DNA of 64,000 nucleotides from Bacteroidota bacterium (GTDB taxonomy: Bacteria > Bacteroidota > Bacteroidia > AKYH767-A > 2013-40CM-41-45): the NCBI GenBank assembly GCA_004295015.1, contig SHNE01000017.1, positions 1 through 64,000 on the forward strand, read 5' to 3'. The notes below the pieces were generated by a model. The model saw only the letters and a list, made by a program, of their open reading frames with translations. It searched no databases and was not told the origin of the DNA. Made by a program: the position numbers and the translations under genes. Of the stretch, positions 1 to 10,150 are shown piece after piece (the stretch's first letter is position 1; each line of letters opens with the position of its first letter).

Positions 1-480
1 AACCCATTACGATAATTAATAGCCATGTAAAGAATTTTTTCATAATTTTTTAGTTTAGGTTAGACATAGGTTTATTTTCCTGAGATGACAAGACAAAGGG
101 TTGTGTTACTTGTTTCATAAAAAAAAATAGTCAACTCAATTGGGCGGGTAAGCCCTACTGTAATTCTGACATATATCCAGCATTCAGGTCATCTATTTTC
201 AGGAAACGCCTGTAACCAAAATTATGAGAAGAGAAAAACATGTGCATCATTTTCTTTATAATGATGTTGGCTTACCCGATCAATTGAAAGTAAATATTTA
301 ATGGTTTGATAAGAGCTATCAAATTTGCAGAAGATTTCGATGTAGGTGTACTACATTATCATGTGGTTAACATAAATTAACCAGGAGATGAAAAGTATTA
401 TTCAAATGATTAATTTCTGATGCTCTTGAATTGTTTTTAACGGACGGGACGCTGGCTACAATAATGTATGTGATCAAAAA
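1..480. other. stretch without a supportable gene
   Basis: No reading frame here has convincing length or family resemblance. Two very short plus-strand frames can be read, about 25 codons from 223 and about 28 codons near 293-380. Neither resembles a family I recognise, and each is closed by stops. The region is AT-rich and lies beyond the terminator of the next gene, so it is probably intergenic or decayed sequence. Any gene entering from outside the window would already have ended. Confidence 0.5.
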
Positions 481-481
481 A

Positions 482-509
482 AAAGCTTTGTCTGTTGAGA
501 CAAAGCTTT
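482..509 (-). terminator. intrinsic terminator of the thioredoxin genes
   Basis: A perfect 12-bp inverted repeat (AAAGCTTTGTCT / AGACAAAGCTTT) with a 4-nt loop. On the minus strand it is followed by a run of T, seen as the A-run at 476-484. It lies about 50 nt past the stop of the minus-strand gene ending at 561, as expected for a rho-independent terminator. Confidence 0.85.
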
Positions 510-560
510 GCTTACCTGTAAGGCGCAACCAAATTAGTTGCCGATTATAATTTAGTTAAT

Positions 561-1160
561 TTATTGCTTCCATTTTATAGTACAACCAATCGCTTTGGTC
601 TCAGGTTGCAATACAGGTTTTCCTGCCAGCAAAGCATCGACAGCTTCCTCTACAAAATGAGAACTGGCTTTTTCAGGGTCATCTGTATTATTATCAATTG
701 CACCAATGTATTTAACAATTCTTCCTTTTTCTTCATTTTGGAGTACGAAGACATGTGGTGTTCGGGCTGCACCATAAGCAGTGGCAATTTCCTGTGTGGA
801 ATCATAAATGTATGGGAATGTAAAACCCTTTTCTCTCGATCGTACAATCATCTTCTCATAGGAATCATCAGGTTGCCGAACAGGATCATTCGGGTTGATG
901 GCAATAACCGGAAATCCTAAGGCTGAGTATTTTTTATCAAGGGCAATGATCCTGTCTTCATAGGCTACTGAGAAGGGGCAATGGTTGCAGGTAAAAATTA
1001 GTATGAAGCCTTTGGCTTTGGGATAATCTTTCATGGAGACCGGTTTCCCATCGACATTTTTCAGGGAGAAGTCTTTTGCTTCATCATTAATTTTGTATCC
1101 TCCGGCATAACTGAGGCTCGTAAGGAATAATAGAGAAAAGAGGATGCTTGGCTTTTTCAT
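561..1160 (-). CDS. exported thioredoxin-family protein (AhpC/TSA-like)
   Basis: A 199-residue protein that begins with a signal peptide (about residues 1-19, MKKPSILFSLLFLTSLSYAG) and continues as one thioredoxin/peroxiredoxin-like domain. The redox motif is TCNHCPF, with C58 and C61 forming a CxxC pair after a hydrophobic strand. A TP pair in AARTPHVFV fits the cis-proline of the fold. The opening NDEAKDFSLKNVDGKPVSM is typical of AhpC/TSA-like redoxins. It probably acts as a periplasmic thiol-disulfide oxidoreductase, but its substrate cannot be told from sequence. It lies 33 bp downstream of a second thioredoxin-fold gene on the same strand, so the two are probably co-transcribed and end at the hairpin at 482-509. 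The ATG gives a good signal peptide, so the start is likely right. Confidence 0.85.
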   Translation of the reverse strand: MKKPSILFSLLFLTSLSYAGGYKINDEAKDFSLKNVDGKPVSMKDYPKAKGFILIFTCNHCPFSVAYEDRIIALDKKYSALGFPVIAINPNDPVRQPDDSYEKMIVRSREKGFTFPYIYDSTQEIATAYGAARTPHVFVLQNEEKGRIVKYIGAIDNNTDDPEKASSHFVEEAVDALLAGKPVLQPETKAIGCTIKWKQ

Positions 1161-1193
1161 TTTTTACTGATTTAAATGGTTGAATTGGATGAG

Positions 1194-1697
1194 TTAGTCT
1201 TTCAATTGATTTTTCGAAAATTTTTCTAGAATCATTTCAATTTCCTGGAATAATTCCTGTTCTGACAGAGCACCTTCTTTAAAAAATACCTTTTCACCGT
1301 TCTGATACATTACTGTAGCAGGAATGGCCCCACTCCAGCCCGGATCTACCTTATTAATCCATTCATTGGGGTCTGTATCGGTAATGTGATATACGATCGA
1401 TTTAAAATTTTTTTGTTTGATGAATGGAATTGTAACATCATTTACCTTTGAGTTAAAGTCTAGGTTCACAAGAATCACCTTTACATTTTGTCCTTTGTAT
1501 GTAGAATTTGCTTTTTCAAAATAGGGCAGCTCTTCAATACATGGTTTGCACCAGGTTGCCCAGAAATTATAAATGATGAGACTATCACCTGAAGTTAAAG
1601 ATTCCTTTTGCAATTCATCAAAACTGATAAACCGGATTTCCTGTGAATGCATCAGATTGGGAAGTAGTACTAATAGGAAGAAGAGTTTGGATTTCAT
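1194..1697 (-). CDS. TlpA/ResA-like exported thioredoxin
   Basis: A protein of 167 residues from the ATG at 1697. A longer frame opens at 1760, but the inner ATG begins a clean signal peptide (MKSKLFFLLVLLPNLMHSQ) and is preferred. The mature part has the TlpA-type active site FWATWCKPC, with C50 and C53, and a later IPATVM segment with the cis-proline. Known TlpA/ResA proteins are periplasmic reductants of disulfides, for example on cytochrome c apoproteins or other exported proteins. No cytochrome biogenesis gene is adjacent, so the target is open. The gene is upstream of, and probably co-transcribed with, the second thioredoxin-family gene at 561-1160. Confidence 0.85.
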   Translation of the reverse strand: MKSKLFFLLVLLPNLMHSQEIRFISFDELQKESLTSGDSLIIYNFWATWCKPCIEELPYFEKANSTYKGQNVKVILVNLDFNSKVNDVTIPFIKQKNFKSIVYHITDTDPNEWINKVDPGWSGAIPATVMYQNGEKVFFKEGALSEQELFQEIEMILEKFSKNQLKD

Positions 1698-1871
1698 TGA
1701 AATTGAAACGTTCGGGTGGTTGAATTGTTTTAAAAAATTTCTGTTTATAAGCAGAGTCAAGTTTGCGTCTTCTTAAGAGCAGCATATTGTTTCAGATCAG
1801 CCTCTTACATACGGAGATTTTTGATCCCAAAAGTCCTGAGCTTCAAATATATCCGATAATGGACTATGAAA

Positions 1872-1901
1872 TTGCTTAGCAACGATTAATCATTATATTT
1901 G
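1872..1901 (+). promoter_or_regulatory. Bacteroidota-type promoter for the peptide transporter
   Basis: TTG at 1872-1874, a 19-nt spacer, then TATATTTG at 1894-1901. This matches the known Bacteroidota consensus of a -33 TTG/TTTG and a -7 TAnnTTTG element with a spacer of about 19 nt. It lies 90 nt upstream of the transporter start at 1992. Confidence 0.6.
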
Positions 1902-1991
1902 AACATTGTGATTCTCAGCCTGACCGCATTTGGTAGTATTTCAGTGCTCTAAATTCAATGAAAGTATTTAATTAATAATCTAGAAATATAT

Positions 1992-3476
1992 ATGAGAGAT
2001 CAGTTGACATTGGATCAGATTCAATCCTTTCAAGGAAAATACCCAAAGCAATTATGGTATTTGTTTTTAATAGAAATGTGGGAGCGATTTTGCTTCTATG
2101 GAATGAGAGGGATGCTTACCGTTTTCATGGTAAGTCAGTTGATGATGAAAGAGGACGTGGCAAATTTACAATATGGTGCAACACAAGCTTTCGTATATGC
2201 CTTTACGTTTATTGGTGGTTTATTTGCCGATAAGATTTTAGGTTTTAGAAAATCTTTGGTATGGGGAGGATTACTCATGATAACCGGCTCCTGTATTCTG
2301 GCATTTGATCCCGGAACATTTTTCTTTGTTGGATTGAGTTTCACCATAATTGGAACAGGTTTTTTTAAGCCGAATATTTCGACAATGGTCGGTTCATTGT
2401 ATAAAGATGGTGACGTAAGACGTGATGCCGGATTCTCTTTGTTCTATTCCGGCATTAACATAGGAGCTTTGTTGGGTGGTTACATTTGTATTACAGTAGC
2501 AAAAAATTATTCATGGAATCTTGCATTCGGTTTCGCTGCAATTGTCATGACCATCAGTTTAATTACTTTTTTACTCACAAAAAAATACTTCGGACCAATA
2601 GGATTGTCTCCGCTCCGTGAAACAAAAACTCCTGCCAAAAGAAAATGGTATGAATGGAGCGTGTATTTGGGTTCCTTAATCGTGATTCCATTTATAATGA
2701 TCATGGTTGCAAAAACAGAATACACCGATTATTTCATGTACACGATTGGGCCTTGTACATTATTGTATCTTATTTATGAGATGACAAAATGCAATGCCAT
2801 TCAGGTTAAAAAATTGATGGCTGCACTTGTCTTTATCTTTTTCTCTATCTTGTTTTGGGCATTCTTTGAGCAGAGTGGTGGCTCACTGAGTCTATTCGCG
2901 GCCAACAATCTTGAACACGATTTGCTCGGAATGAAACTGGATCCGAATGGCGTAAACAACTCTTCTAATTCGCTCTTCGTAATTATTTTCGCACCTCTCA
3001 TCGGATTGCTGTGGATTTGGTTAAGCAAAAGGAAACTGGAACCTAATACTGTGGTAAAATTCGGCTTGGGATTCTTGTTCCTTTCGTTGGCCTTTTATGT
3101 TTTTTATTCAACTCGTTTCTTTGCCAATGCAGAAGGAATGACTTCTTTGGATGTATTTACCTTAGCCTACCTTGTTATCACTTTTGGTGAATTATGTTTG
3201 TCGCCTATTGGGCTTTCAATCATGACTAAATTGTCGCCACTCAAATTGCAAGGTGTAATGATGGGTATGTGGTTTCTTGCAAGTGCCTACGGACAGTACG
3301 TTGCCGGAATTCTTGGGGCAGGAATGACCAGTCCGATCGAAAATGCATCATTAACAGATAAATTACTCTCTTATACAGAAGGCTATAAAGAGCTTGCTCT
3401 CTATGCTTTAATTGCAGGACTTGTGTTACTGATCATTTCTCCAAAAGTGAAGAAACTGATGCAGGAAGTACATTGA
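1992..3476 (+). CDS. POT/PTR2-family proton-dependent oligopeptide transporter
   Basis: A 494-residue polytopic inner-membrane protein of the major facilitator superfamily. The POT signature ExxERFxYY is present as E28, E31, R32, F33, F35, Y36 (the first Tyr replaced by Phe), and the second signature appears as FYSGINIGALLGGY. The length and hydrophobic pattern fit about 14 membrane helices, usual for bacterial POT carriers. Members import di- and tripeptides with protons. A FGELCLSPIGLSIMTKL segment near residue 400 matches the conserved helix-10 region of the family. A good Bacteroidota promoter lies upstream. The gene is followed after about 40 bp by the acetyltransferase gene, which could be cotranscribed. 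Substrate range cannot be assigned from sequence. Confidence 0.92.
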   Translation: MRDQLTLDQIQSFQGKYPKQLWYLFLIEMWERFCFYGMRGMLTVFMVSQLMMKEDVANLQYGATQAFVYAFTFIGGLFADKILGFRKSLVWGGLLMITGSCILAFDPGTFFFVGLSFTIIGTGFFKPNISTMVGSLYKDGDVRRDAGFSLFYSGINIGALLGGYICITVAKNYSWNLAFGFAAIVMTISLITFLLTKKYFGPIGLSPLRETKTPAKRKWYEWSVYLGSLIVIPFIMIMVAKTEYTDYFMYTIGPCTLLYLIYEMTKCNAIQVKKLMAALVFIFFSILFWAFFEQSGGSLSLFAANNLEHDLLGMKLDPNGVNNSSNSLFVIIFAPLIGLLWIWLSKRKLEPNTVVKFGLGFLFLSLAFYVFYSTRFFANAEGMTSLDVFTLAYLVITFGELCLSPIGLSIMTKLSPLKLQGVMMGMWFLASAYGQYVAGILGAGMTSPIENASLTDKLLSYTEGYKELALYALIAGLVLLIISPKVKKLMQEVH

Positions 3477-3519
3477 TAAATGTTAAGTGAATTGTGCGTA
3501 TTTGTTAATTGAGTGGATA

Positions 3520-3969
3520 ATGTTCAGACTTCTCCGGACTTCTTCTGATAATCCTGACTTCCGCGGTTTAGTTCTTCAGCTTGACGCTGAACTGAGAATT
3601 CGTGACGGAGATGATCATGATTTTTATGCACAGTATAATAAACTGGAAGCTATAAAGCATGTAGTTTTAGCCTTCGAAAATAATACCCCTGTAGGCTGCG
3701 GTGCCTTAAAGAAGTTTTCCGAAGACACTATTGAAGTCAAAAGAATGTTTGTCCCTTTGGAATACCGCTCAAAAGGAATTGCATCAATGTTATTGAAAGA
3801 CCTAGAGAACTGGGCCGCGGAGATGGCTTATTCGAAATGTATTTTAGAGACAGGGGAAAAGCAACCGGAGGCTATAGCACTTTACAAAAAGAACCATTAT
3901 AGAATCATTCCAAACTATGGTCAGTATGCAGGTGTAAAAACCAGTATTTGTTTTATGAAAGAAATATAG
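3520..3969 (+). CDS. GNAT-family N-acetyltransferase
   Basis: A 149-residue single-domain protein from the ATG at 3520. The frame also opens at a GTG at 3487, but the ATG begins the conserved fold (MFRLLRTSSDNPDFRGLV). The acetyl-CoA pyrophosphate-binding loop is seen as VKRMFVPLEYRSKGIASMLL, with the RxxGxA pattern at the start of the central helix, and the C-terminal part ALYKKNHYRIIPNYGQY is typical of the family. The acceptor is unknown; such small GNATs modify amino acids, peptides, antibiotics or protein N-termini. It lies directly behind the peptide transporter and just ahead of a T9SS client on the same strand, and this order alone does not suggest a shared role. Confidence 0.85.
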   Translation: MFRLLRTSSDNPDFRGLVLQLDAELRIRDGDDHDFYAQYNKLEAIKHVVLAFENNTPVGCGALKKFSEDTIEVKRMFVPLEYRSKGIASMLLKDLENWAAEMAYSKCILETGEKQPEAIALYKKNHYRIIPNYGQYAGVKTSICFMKEI

Positions 3970-4041
3970 TTTTTATAGTTTATCTGCCGGCTTTATTGGG
4001 AAGTGATAAGTTGTTTGATAATCCTGATAAAAATTTATTCG

Positions 4042-4935
4042 ATGAAAATTATCCACATCTGTTTTTTATGTTTTTTCTCATCTGCACTTTTTTCGCAGAG
4101 CAGTATATATCATGCCTTTCCTGAAAGCAATGCTGTATGGAGAGTAAATTGGGGTGAACAAGCTTGTTTTATCAGTGGATTAGCACAGGCGGAGTACCAA
4201 TACGTTCAGTCAGGCGATACGCTAATAAATTCTGTTCACTATCATCAGATACATAGAGAAATGGGATTAGCCTTTGCTTGTGGCCCTTATTATCCGTCAG
4301 GGATTGGTTACATGGGAGGCCTAAGACAAGATACTTCCTTGAAAAAAGTTTTCTTCCTGCCTGTAGATAGCCTTTCTGAAAAAGTACTCTACGATTTTAG
4401 TTTGTCTGTTGGAGATACCTTGCCGAATTTAATTTCGAAGGTATACGGAAATATTTATCCCACTGTAAATTCAATTGACTCCATGTTAATTGGTGCTGAT
4501 TACAGAAAAGTCTTTAATACTACGGCGGGAACTATCCTTGAGGGTATAGGTAATCTGGCAGGTCTATTGGAGATTTCTCAACTTGATCTTACTCCGGAGC
4601 TTTTATGTTTTACACAGGATTCAACAGATATATACAAGGTGCATAGTTCGGTTGACTGCGAATTGATTACTGCATTGAAGAGTATAGTTCCTTTGCAAAT
4701 TCCGGTCAGTTTTTATCCAAATCCTTTTAGAACGCAAGCCAGAATAAATGTCAGAGCTGATTATATCAATTCTGATTTGATTCTCTTTAACCTATTTGGT
4801 GAAAAAGTCAGAATCGTAAAATTAAGCGGGCAGGATCTAATACTGGATAGGGGAGACCTTGCAAATGGATTGTACTTTTTCAGAATAAGCAATGTTGAAA
4901 ACAATGCCTGTTCAGGAAAAATACTTCTGAACTGA
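4042..4935 (+). CDS. secreted protein with T9SS type A sorting domain
   Basis: A 297-residue protein from the ATG at 4042, chosen because it opens a signal peptide (MKIIHICFLCFFSSALFSQS). A GTG at 4003 would add 13 residues that break the signal. The last 80 or so residues form a T9SS C-terminal domain: a FYPNPF motif, then a strand-rich segment with LILFNLFGEKV and a final GLYFFRI. Such domains direct export across the outer membrane and are cleaved by the sortase. The central part (about 150 residues) has two cysteines in AFACGPYY and QACFISG contexts and no domain I recognise. It ends 28 bp from the convergent secA gene with no clear hairpin between them. Confidence 0.8.
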   Translation: MKIIHICFLCFFSSALFSQSSIYHAFPESNAVWRVNWGEQACFISGLAQAEYQYVQSGDTLINSVHYHQIHREMGLAFACGPYYPSGIGYMGGLRQDTSLKKVFFLPVDSLSEKVLYDFSLSVGDTLPNLISKVYGNIYPTVNSIDSMLIGADYRKVFNTTAGTILEGIGNLAGLLEISQLDLTPELLCFTQDSTDIYKVHSSVDCELITALKSIVPLQIPVSFYPNPFRTQARINVRADYINSDLILFNLFGEKVRIVKLSGQDLILDRGDLANGLYFFRISNVENNACSGKILLN

Positions 4936-4963
4936 AGAGCTTAATGGTATTTTATAGACCTGA

Positions 4964-7900
4964 TCAGGCGCCTGCTCCGTGACAGTTTTTGTATTTCTTT
5001 CCACTACCACAAGGACAAGGATCATTACGTCCAATTTTTTGCTCTACTCGTACAGGCTGCACTCTTGCAGGTTGTGGTGGGCCTGAAGGTAAACCGGTAT
5101 TGCTTTGACCTGAATTAGCATCAGCTTTGCTGGCACTAATATTTCTCAGATCCTGACGGGATGGTGCCTGTGCTTCTCTCACCTGATTCGGATCCTGCTG
5201 CTGAATGATACCTTTGAACAGGAATGAAATAATTTCTTTATTCACACGGTCCATCATTTGTCTGAATAAATCAAATGATTCAAATTTGTAGATCAGCAAA
5301 GGATCTTTTTGTTCATAGACAGCTCCCTGAACACTTTGTTTCAAGTCATCCATCTCACGCAAGTGTTCCTTCCATGCATCATCAATAAATGCAGCAGTTA
5401 TCAAACGCTCAAAAGCGGCGACCATTTCTTTACCACCACTTTCAAATGCCTTTTTCAAATTGGCGATTACCTGGATGCTTTTAATACCGTCAGTAAATGG
5501 AACAACAATATTGGTGATATTTCCACTTTGTTTCTCATAAACATCTTTGAAGAAAGGGAATGTTCTTTCGATCAGTAGCTGAGATTTGTGCTTATAGTAT
5601 CTTCTTGCTTCCTGAAATATTTTTTCACTGATTACTTCAGGTTTATCGTTCATGAATTCCTTTTCGGAAACCGGACATTCAATAGAGAGTACACGTAATA
5701 ACTCGATACGGAAATTTTCATATTCTCCTTCGCCTTGATACTGACGGGTTATTGATTCTGCAGTTTCATACATCATATTACTGATGTCGATGTTCAGGCG
5801 TTCTCCGAAAATAGCATGACGGCGCTTGCGGTAGATAACCTCACGTTGTGAGTTCATCACATCATCGTATTCAATTAGTTTTTTGCGGGTACCAAAATTG
5901 TTTTCTTCAACTTTTCTTTGTGCACGTTCGATGGAAGAAGTAATCATGCTGTGTTGAATCACTTCTCCTTCTTCAATACCCATGCGATCCATGAGTTTTA
6001 CAATCCTGTCAGATCCAAACAAGCGCATCAGGTCATCTTCCAGAGAAACATAAAACTGTGATGATCCGGGGTCGCCCTGTCGCCCGGCACGACCACGCAA
6101 CTGCCTGTCCACCCGACGTGAATCATGTTTTTCTGTACCGACAATGGCAAGACCACCTGCTTCCAATACACCTGGTCCAAGTTTAATATCCGTACCCCGG
6201 CCTGCCATATTGGTGGCAATTGTCACGGTACCTGCTAATCCTGCCTCGGCTACAATTTGTGCTTCGCGCTGGTGCAGTTTCGCATTGAGTACATTGTGTT
6301 TGATATTTCTCAGTTTCAACATTCGACTCAGCAACTCAGAGGTCTCAACGGATGTTGTTCCTACCAGTACGGGTCTGCCTGCCTTTACCAAGAGCTCTAT
6401 TTCTTCGATGACAGCATTGTACTTTTCTCTCTTGGTCTTATAAACTTTATCTTCAAAGTCTTTTCTTACAATTGGTCTGTTGGTAGGAATAACTACCACA
6501 TCCAATTTGTAAATAGTCCAAAGTTCTTGTGCCTCTGTTTCAGCAGTACCGGTCATTCCACTTAATTTGTGGAACATTCGGAAATAGTTTTGAAGTGTGA
6601 TGGTGGCGTAGGTTTGAGTGGCTGCCTCAATCTTTACATTTTCCTTAGCCTCGATGGCCTGGTGCAAACCATCTGAATAGCGACGTCCGTCAAGTACACG
6701 TCCTGTTTGTTCATCTACTATTTTAACTTTTCCGTCTGCAAGAATATATTCTACGTCACGTTCGAAAAGAGTATAAGCCTTTAATAATTGATTAACTGTA
6801 TGAATACGTTCTGATTTGATGGCATAGTCCCGCATCAAATCGTCTTTCTGCGTAATCTTTTCCTCGTCTGACAGTCCGCTCTTTTCAATTTCTGCAACAA
6901 TACTTCCTACATCCGGGAGAATGAAGAAGTTTTTATCTTCTGTTGACGATGACATCAACTCAATTCCTTTTTCAGAAAGCTCTATGTTGTTATTTTTCTC
7001 ATCAATTACAAAGTAGAGAGGCTCATCCGCTTTGTGCATTTCCTTCTGCTGATCCTGAAGATGGTAATTCTCGGATTTTTGCATGATGGCTTTCACCCCC
7101 GGTTCTCCGAGAAGTTTGATTAGCGCTTTTGTTTTCGGAAGTCCACGGTAGGCACGGAACAAATTCAATCCGGCTTGATCTTCTTTTTTCTCAGCCAGTA
7201 ATTTTCGTGCGTCAGAAACGAGTGTAGTCACATAATCACGCTGTGTTTTTACCAGTAATTCAATTTTCGGTTTATAGATTTCGAATTCATGATGGTCACC
7301 GCGTGGAGTAGGGCCGGAGATGATCAATGGAGTTCTTGCATCATCTACTAATACAGAGTCCACCTCATCAACAATGGCATAGTGATGTCCTCTTTGAACC
7401 ATGTCATCCGGATTCCTGGCCATGTTATCACGGAGGTAATCAAATCCGAATTCATTATTGGTTCCGTATGAAATGTCACATGCGTAGGCTGCTCGTCTTG
7501 CCGGTGAATTCGGTTCATGCTTATCAATGCAATCAACTGTTAGACCCAGAAATTCAAATATTGGCGCATTCCATTCGGCATCTCTTTTCGCTAAATAATC
7601 GTTTACCGTTACAACGTGGACACCCAATCCCGGAAGGGCGTTTAGATAAATTGGTAATGTAGCCACAAGAGTTTTTCCTTCCCCGGTTGCCATCTCGGCA
7701 ATTTTTCCCTGATGTAGAACGACTCCTCCGATTAACTGAACATCATAATGAACCATGTTCCAGGTGATCAAATTCCCGGCGGCAAGCCATGAGTTTTTGT
7801 AAGTCACTTCATCTCCTGAAATACTTACATGATCTTTTTGAGTGGCGAATAATCTATCGAGTTCTGTTGCTGTTGCAACCATATTCTCGTTCTTGCTGAA

Positions 7901-8275
7901 GCGGCGGGCTGTTTCACGAACCACGGCAAAAGCTTCAGGTAAAAGTTGCTCTAATACCTCTTCAATTTTTTTATTGCGGTCTTTTTTTAACTCATCGACT
8001 TGTCTGTACAAATCCTCTTTCACCTGAATATCCATATCAGGATCGGATTCAGCTTTTACTTCCAGCTCAGTAATCTCATCATTAATTTCTTTCAGATAAT
8101 CTTTAATCCGCGCTTTGAATTCAACCGTTTTGTGACGCAACTGATCATTGCTGATTGATGAGATTTTTGCATACTCAGCGTTTATGACTCCTACCAGGGG
8201 ATTCAATTCTTTCAGATCACGGTCAGCTTTGCTTCCGAAAATCTTGGTAATGGTTTTGTTAATGATTCCAAGCAT
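4964..8275 (-). CDS. secA: preprotein translocase ATPase SecA
   Basis: A 1103-residue motor that drives unfolded preproteins through SecYEG. Walker A (ATGEGKT, residues 196-202) and the DEVD box (303-306) form the first nucleotide-binding domain. [15 protein letters not shown] and the [11 protein letters not shown] motif are in the second. The C-terminal tail ends in the zinc-binding motif C1087-P-C1089 ... C1098-H1099, used for SecB and lipid contact. It is about 200 residues longer than E. coli SecA (901), mostly through an insert before the preprotein-crosslinking region and a Pro/Gln-rich linker before the zinc tail. SecA proteins of Bacteroidota are often this long. Every T9SS client in this window must first cross the inner membrane through this system. 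A minus-strand TACTTTTG element lies 28 nt upstream of the start. Confidence 0.98.
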   Translation of the reverse strand: MLGIINKTITKIFGSKADRDLKELNPLVGVINAEYAKISSISNDQLRHKTVEFKARIKDYLKEINDEITELEVKAESDPDMDIQVKEDLYRQVDELKKDRNKKIEEVLEQLLPEAFAVVRETARRFSKNENMVATATELDRLFATQKDHVSISGDEVTYKNSWLAAGNLITWNMVHYDVQLIGGVVLHQGKIAEMATGEGKTLVATLPIYLNALPGLGVHVVTVNDYLAKRDAEWNAPIFEFLGLTVDCIDKHEPNSPARRAAYACDISYGTNNEFGFDYLRDNMARNPDDMVQRGHHYAIVDEVDSVLVDDARTPLIISGPTPRGDHHEFEIYKPKIELLVKTQRDYVTTLVSDARKLLAEKKEDQAGLNLFRAYRGLPKTKALIKLLGEPGVKAIMQKSENYHLQDQQKEMHKADEPLYFVIDEKNNNIELSEKGIELMSSSTEDKNFFILPDVGSIVAEIEKSGLSDEEKITQKDDLMRDYAIKSERIHTVNQLLKAYTLFERDVEYILADGKVKIVDEQTGRVLDGRRYSDGLHQAIEAKENVKIEAATQTYATITLQNYFRMFHKLSGMTGTAETEAQELWTIYKLDVVVIPTNRPIVRKDFEDKVYKTKREKYNAVIEEIELLVKAGRPVLVGTTSVETSELLSRMLKLRNIKHNVLNAKLHQREAQIVAEAGLAGTVTIATNMAGRGTDIKLGPGVLEAGGLAIVGTEKHDSRRVDRQLRGRAGRQGDPGSSQFYVSLEDDLMRLFGSDRIVKLMDRMGIEEGEVIQHSMITSSIERAQRKVEENNFGTRKKLIEYDDVMNSQREVIYRKRRHAIFGERLNIDISNMMYETAESITRQYQGEGEYENFRIELLRVLSIECPVSEKEFMNDKPEVISEKIFQEARRYYKHKSQLLIERTFPFFKDVYEKQSGNITNIVVPFTDGIKSIQVIANLKKAFESGGKEMVAAFERLITAAFIDDAWKEHLREMDDLKQSVQGAVYEQKDPLLIYKFESFDLFRQMMDRVNKEIISFLFKGIIQQQDPNQVREAQAPSRQDLRNISASKADANSGQSNTGLPSGPPQPARVQPVRVEQKIGRNDPCPCGSGKKYKNCHGAGA

Positions 8276-8303
8276 AGTAAAATTCCAAAGGAATGGAGGG
8301 TCA

Positions 8304-8311
8304 CAAAAGTA
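8304..8311 (-). promoter_or_regulatory. -7 promoter element of secA
   Basis: On the minus strand this reads TACTTTTG, an exact TAnnTTTG match. The ATG is about 28 nt further on, giving a predicted leader of roughly 20 nt. I see no good -33 TTG at the expected distance. Confidence 0.45.
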
Positions 8312-8462
8312 CTGTTTATTTGGCTAATTCCGAAGTCGGTTTTGAACACTATATGTCCTGTTCCTTCGTCCGGGAATGTTGTCAAAAATCTGAATTCAAG
8401 GGAATTAGGATAAATGTTCGATGCAGCAACAACAAATCAGACTTTAATAAATATCAATAAAA

Positions 8463-8494
8463 AAAGGGAGCGCTAAAAGTATCAGGCTCCCTTT
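8463..8494 (-). terminator. intrinsic terminator of the T9SS propeller gene
   Basis: The 9-bp inverted repeat AAAGGGAGC / GCTCCCTTT with a 14-nt loop lies 18 nt past the stop of the minus-strand gene ending at 8512. It is flanked by an A-run that reads as a T-run on the minus strand. Confidence 0.8.
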
Positions 8495-8511
8495 ATAAAA
8501 TTTCTTAGTTT

Positions 8512-10095
8512 CTATTGTTTGATAAAAGTTTTGGTAGCCAGACCCTTATCGGTTTCAATGTTTAAAAGATACATTCCTGATAATAGTTTATCAACCGGCA
8601 ATTGTGCCTCAAGCAAAGTTGAAAAATCCTGACTAATGAGTATGCGACCAGTGAGGTCAGTGATGCTAAGCTTTGCATTTGATTCTCCCTGAACAGACTT
8701 TACTTTCAGATAAGTGCTTGCCGGGTTTGGATAAATTTCAAAACGGAGGCTTTTAGGACCTTCGCCAATTCCAACGGAATAACAAATAAGTGAAAATTGG
8801 TCTTCATAATAGATATCATTGAAGGTCAAAACCAGTTCATCAATAATTCCAACACTTTCAAGGAAACCGGATGCAGTACTCAAGGTAGTGGTAGTCCTAA
8901 CGTAGGTAATTGGCGCCTCGTAACAACCGCTTGCTCCATTGCCATCAGTTTTCACAAGAATGGCATCCCCTAGAGGGTCAAATGCAATCGAGTATCCGCA
9001 AAGTGCATATCCATCGAATGTTTCCAATAGTTTGTAAGCCTCACTTGTGAAACTTATATCGCCATAACTCTGTGTCCAAAGGATTCCTCCGGTTGAGTCA
9101 AGCTTCATCAAGATCATTTGGTTTATCACATCAGGGGCAATTCCGATATTCGTATATCCGGCAACCATAATCTCGCCATTAGCTCTTTGCAGGATGGAAC
9201 TTGCTCTGTCATAACCGGCCGTACCATAATTAAAAGTCCAAACCACATCACCGGTTGCATTGAGTTTAATAATGCTCATATCTGCATCACCTGCAGTATT
9301 CAAAGTGGCAACACCACAAGCTAGATAGCCCCCATCAGATGTTGCTTTAACGTCATAAAGGAATTCCGAAGAAGCAGTTCCAATGGCTTTGGACCAAAGA
9401 ATTATTCCTGTTGTGTCTATTTTGCTAATGTAGTTATCAAAACCTGTTCCACCTGCTCCGTTGAATGTACCGCCAACAGCAATATAATTTCCGTCCGCAG
9501 ACATGTCTCCTGAATAAAAATAATTTGAAGAGTAGCTGTCGCTCGTGTTCGTCCAAACCTGATTTCCGAAGTCATCAATCTTCATGGCTAAAGCAGATTT
9601 TGTTACACTTGTATAACTCATTGTGCTTCCCAGAACAATATACCCGCCGTCTCCAGATCTGATTACCGACTGAGCTTCATCGTAATCAGTACTTCCGAAT
9701 GTCTTAGACCAGTAAACAAATCCACCGTCATCAATTTTCATAACAACTATGTCAGAGTATGCCGTATCAAGAGGAGAGCTGTAAGTGTTTCCGACTATGA
9801 TGTAGCCGCCATCATCAGTTGTGGTGATGCCTGTGATGAAATCGTCTTTAGTTCCTGCAAGGCGAGTAGATGAAACAAGGTCTCCGGCCATGTTTGTCCG
9901 GATAATCATCGCATCCGTACTATCAATTAAGTCCGGTCCTGTGCCGCCAACGATACAATAACCTCCGTCATTTGTCCGAACCATCGCCTGTCCATAATCA
10001 ACGGCGAATTCACCATAGCTCTTTTGGAACATGATCTGAGCCGAAGCAATCATTGAAATAAAAAGTATGGAGGTGAAGAGTACTAGTTTTTTCAT
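8512..10095 (-). CDS. T9SS-secreted seven-repeat beta-propeller-like protein
   Basis: A 527-residue protein with a signal peptide (residues 1-19) and a T9SS type A C-terminal domain (about 440-527: FEIYPNPAS, LSITDLTGRIL, GMYLLNIET). Between them are seven repeats of about 52 residues, each with a core like TxDGGYIVxGxT. The cores lie near residues 43, 95, 149, 201, 255, 305 and 361, the last two being degenerate. Each core is followed by a strand such as IVVMKIDDGG and a VxWSKTFG step. Seven such units suggest a seven-bladed propeller. Proteins of this kind are common in Bacteroidota as secreted or surface proteins of unknown ligand. It has its own -7 element at 10116-10123 and its own terminator. 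A diverged relative is at 42572-45196. Confidence 0.82.
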   Translation of the reverse strand: MKKLVLFTSILFISMIASAQIMFQKSYGEFAVDYGQAMVRTNDGGYCIVGGTGPDLIDSTDAMIIRTNMAGDLVSSTRLAGTKDDFITGITTTDDGGYIIVGNTYSSPLDTAYSDIVVMKIDDGGFVYWSKTFGSTDYDEAQSVIRSGDGGYIVLGSTMSYTSVTKSALAMKIDDFGNQVWTNTSDSYSSNYFYSGDMSADGNYIAVGGTFNGAGGTGFDNYISKIDTTGIILWSKAIGTASSEFLYDVKATSDGGYLACGVATLNTAGDADMSIIKLNATGDVVWTFNYGTAGYDRASSILQRANGEIMVAGYTNIGIAPDVINQMILMKLDSTGGILWTQSYGDISFTSEAYKLLETFDGYALCGYSIAFDPLGDAILVKTDGNGASGCYEAPITYVRTTTTLSTASGFLESVGIIDELVLTFNDIYYEDQFSLICYSVGIGEGPKSLRFEIYPNPASTYLKVKSVQGESNAKLSITDLTGRILISQDFSTLLEAQLPVDKLLSGMYLLNIETDKGLATKTFIKQ

Positions 10096-10115
10096 GGATT
10101 TTTTTTTTAGGAATT

Positions 10116-10123
10116 CAAAGGTA
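10116..10123 (-). promoter_or_regulatory. -7 promoter element of the propeller gene
   Basis: Minus-strand TACCTTTG, an exact TAnnTTTG match, about 20 nt before the ATG at 10095. No clear -33 element is seen. The predicted leader is about 15 nt. Confidence 0.45.
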
Positions 10124-10150
10124 AAATAATCTCTATGAAATCGTAAATAA

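Noticed and set aside
564-920. 118-codon plus-strand frame
   Set aside because: It lies wholly antisense to the thioredoxin-family gene, whose signal peptide and CxxC motif make that frame the real one. Nothing in this frame resembles a family.
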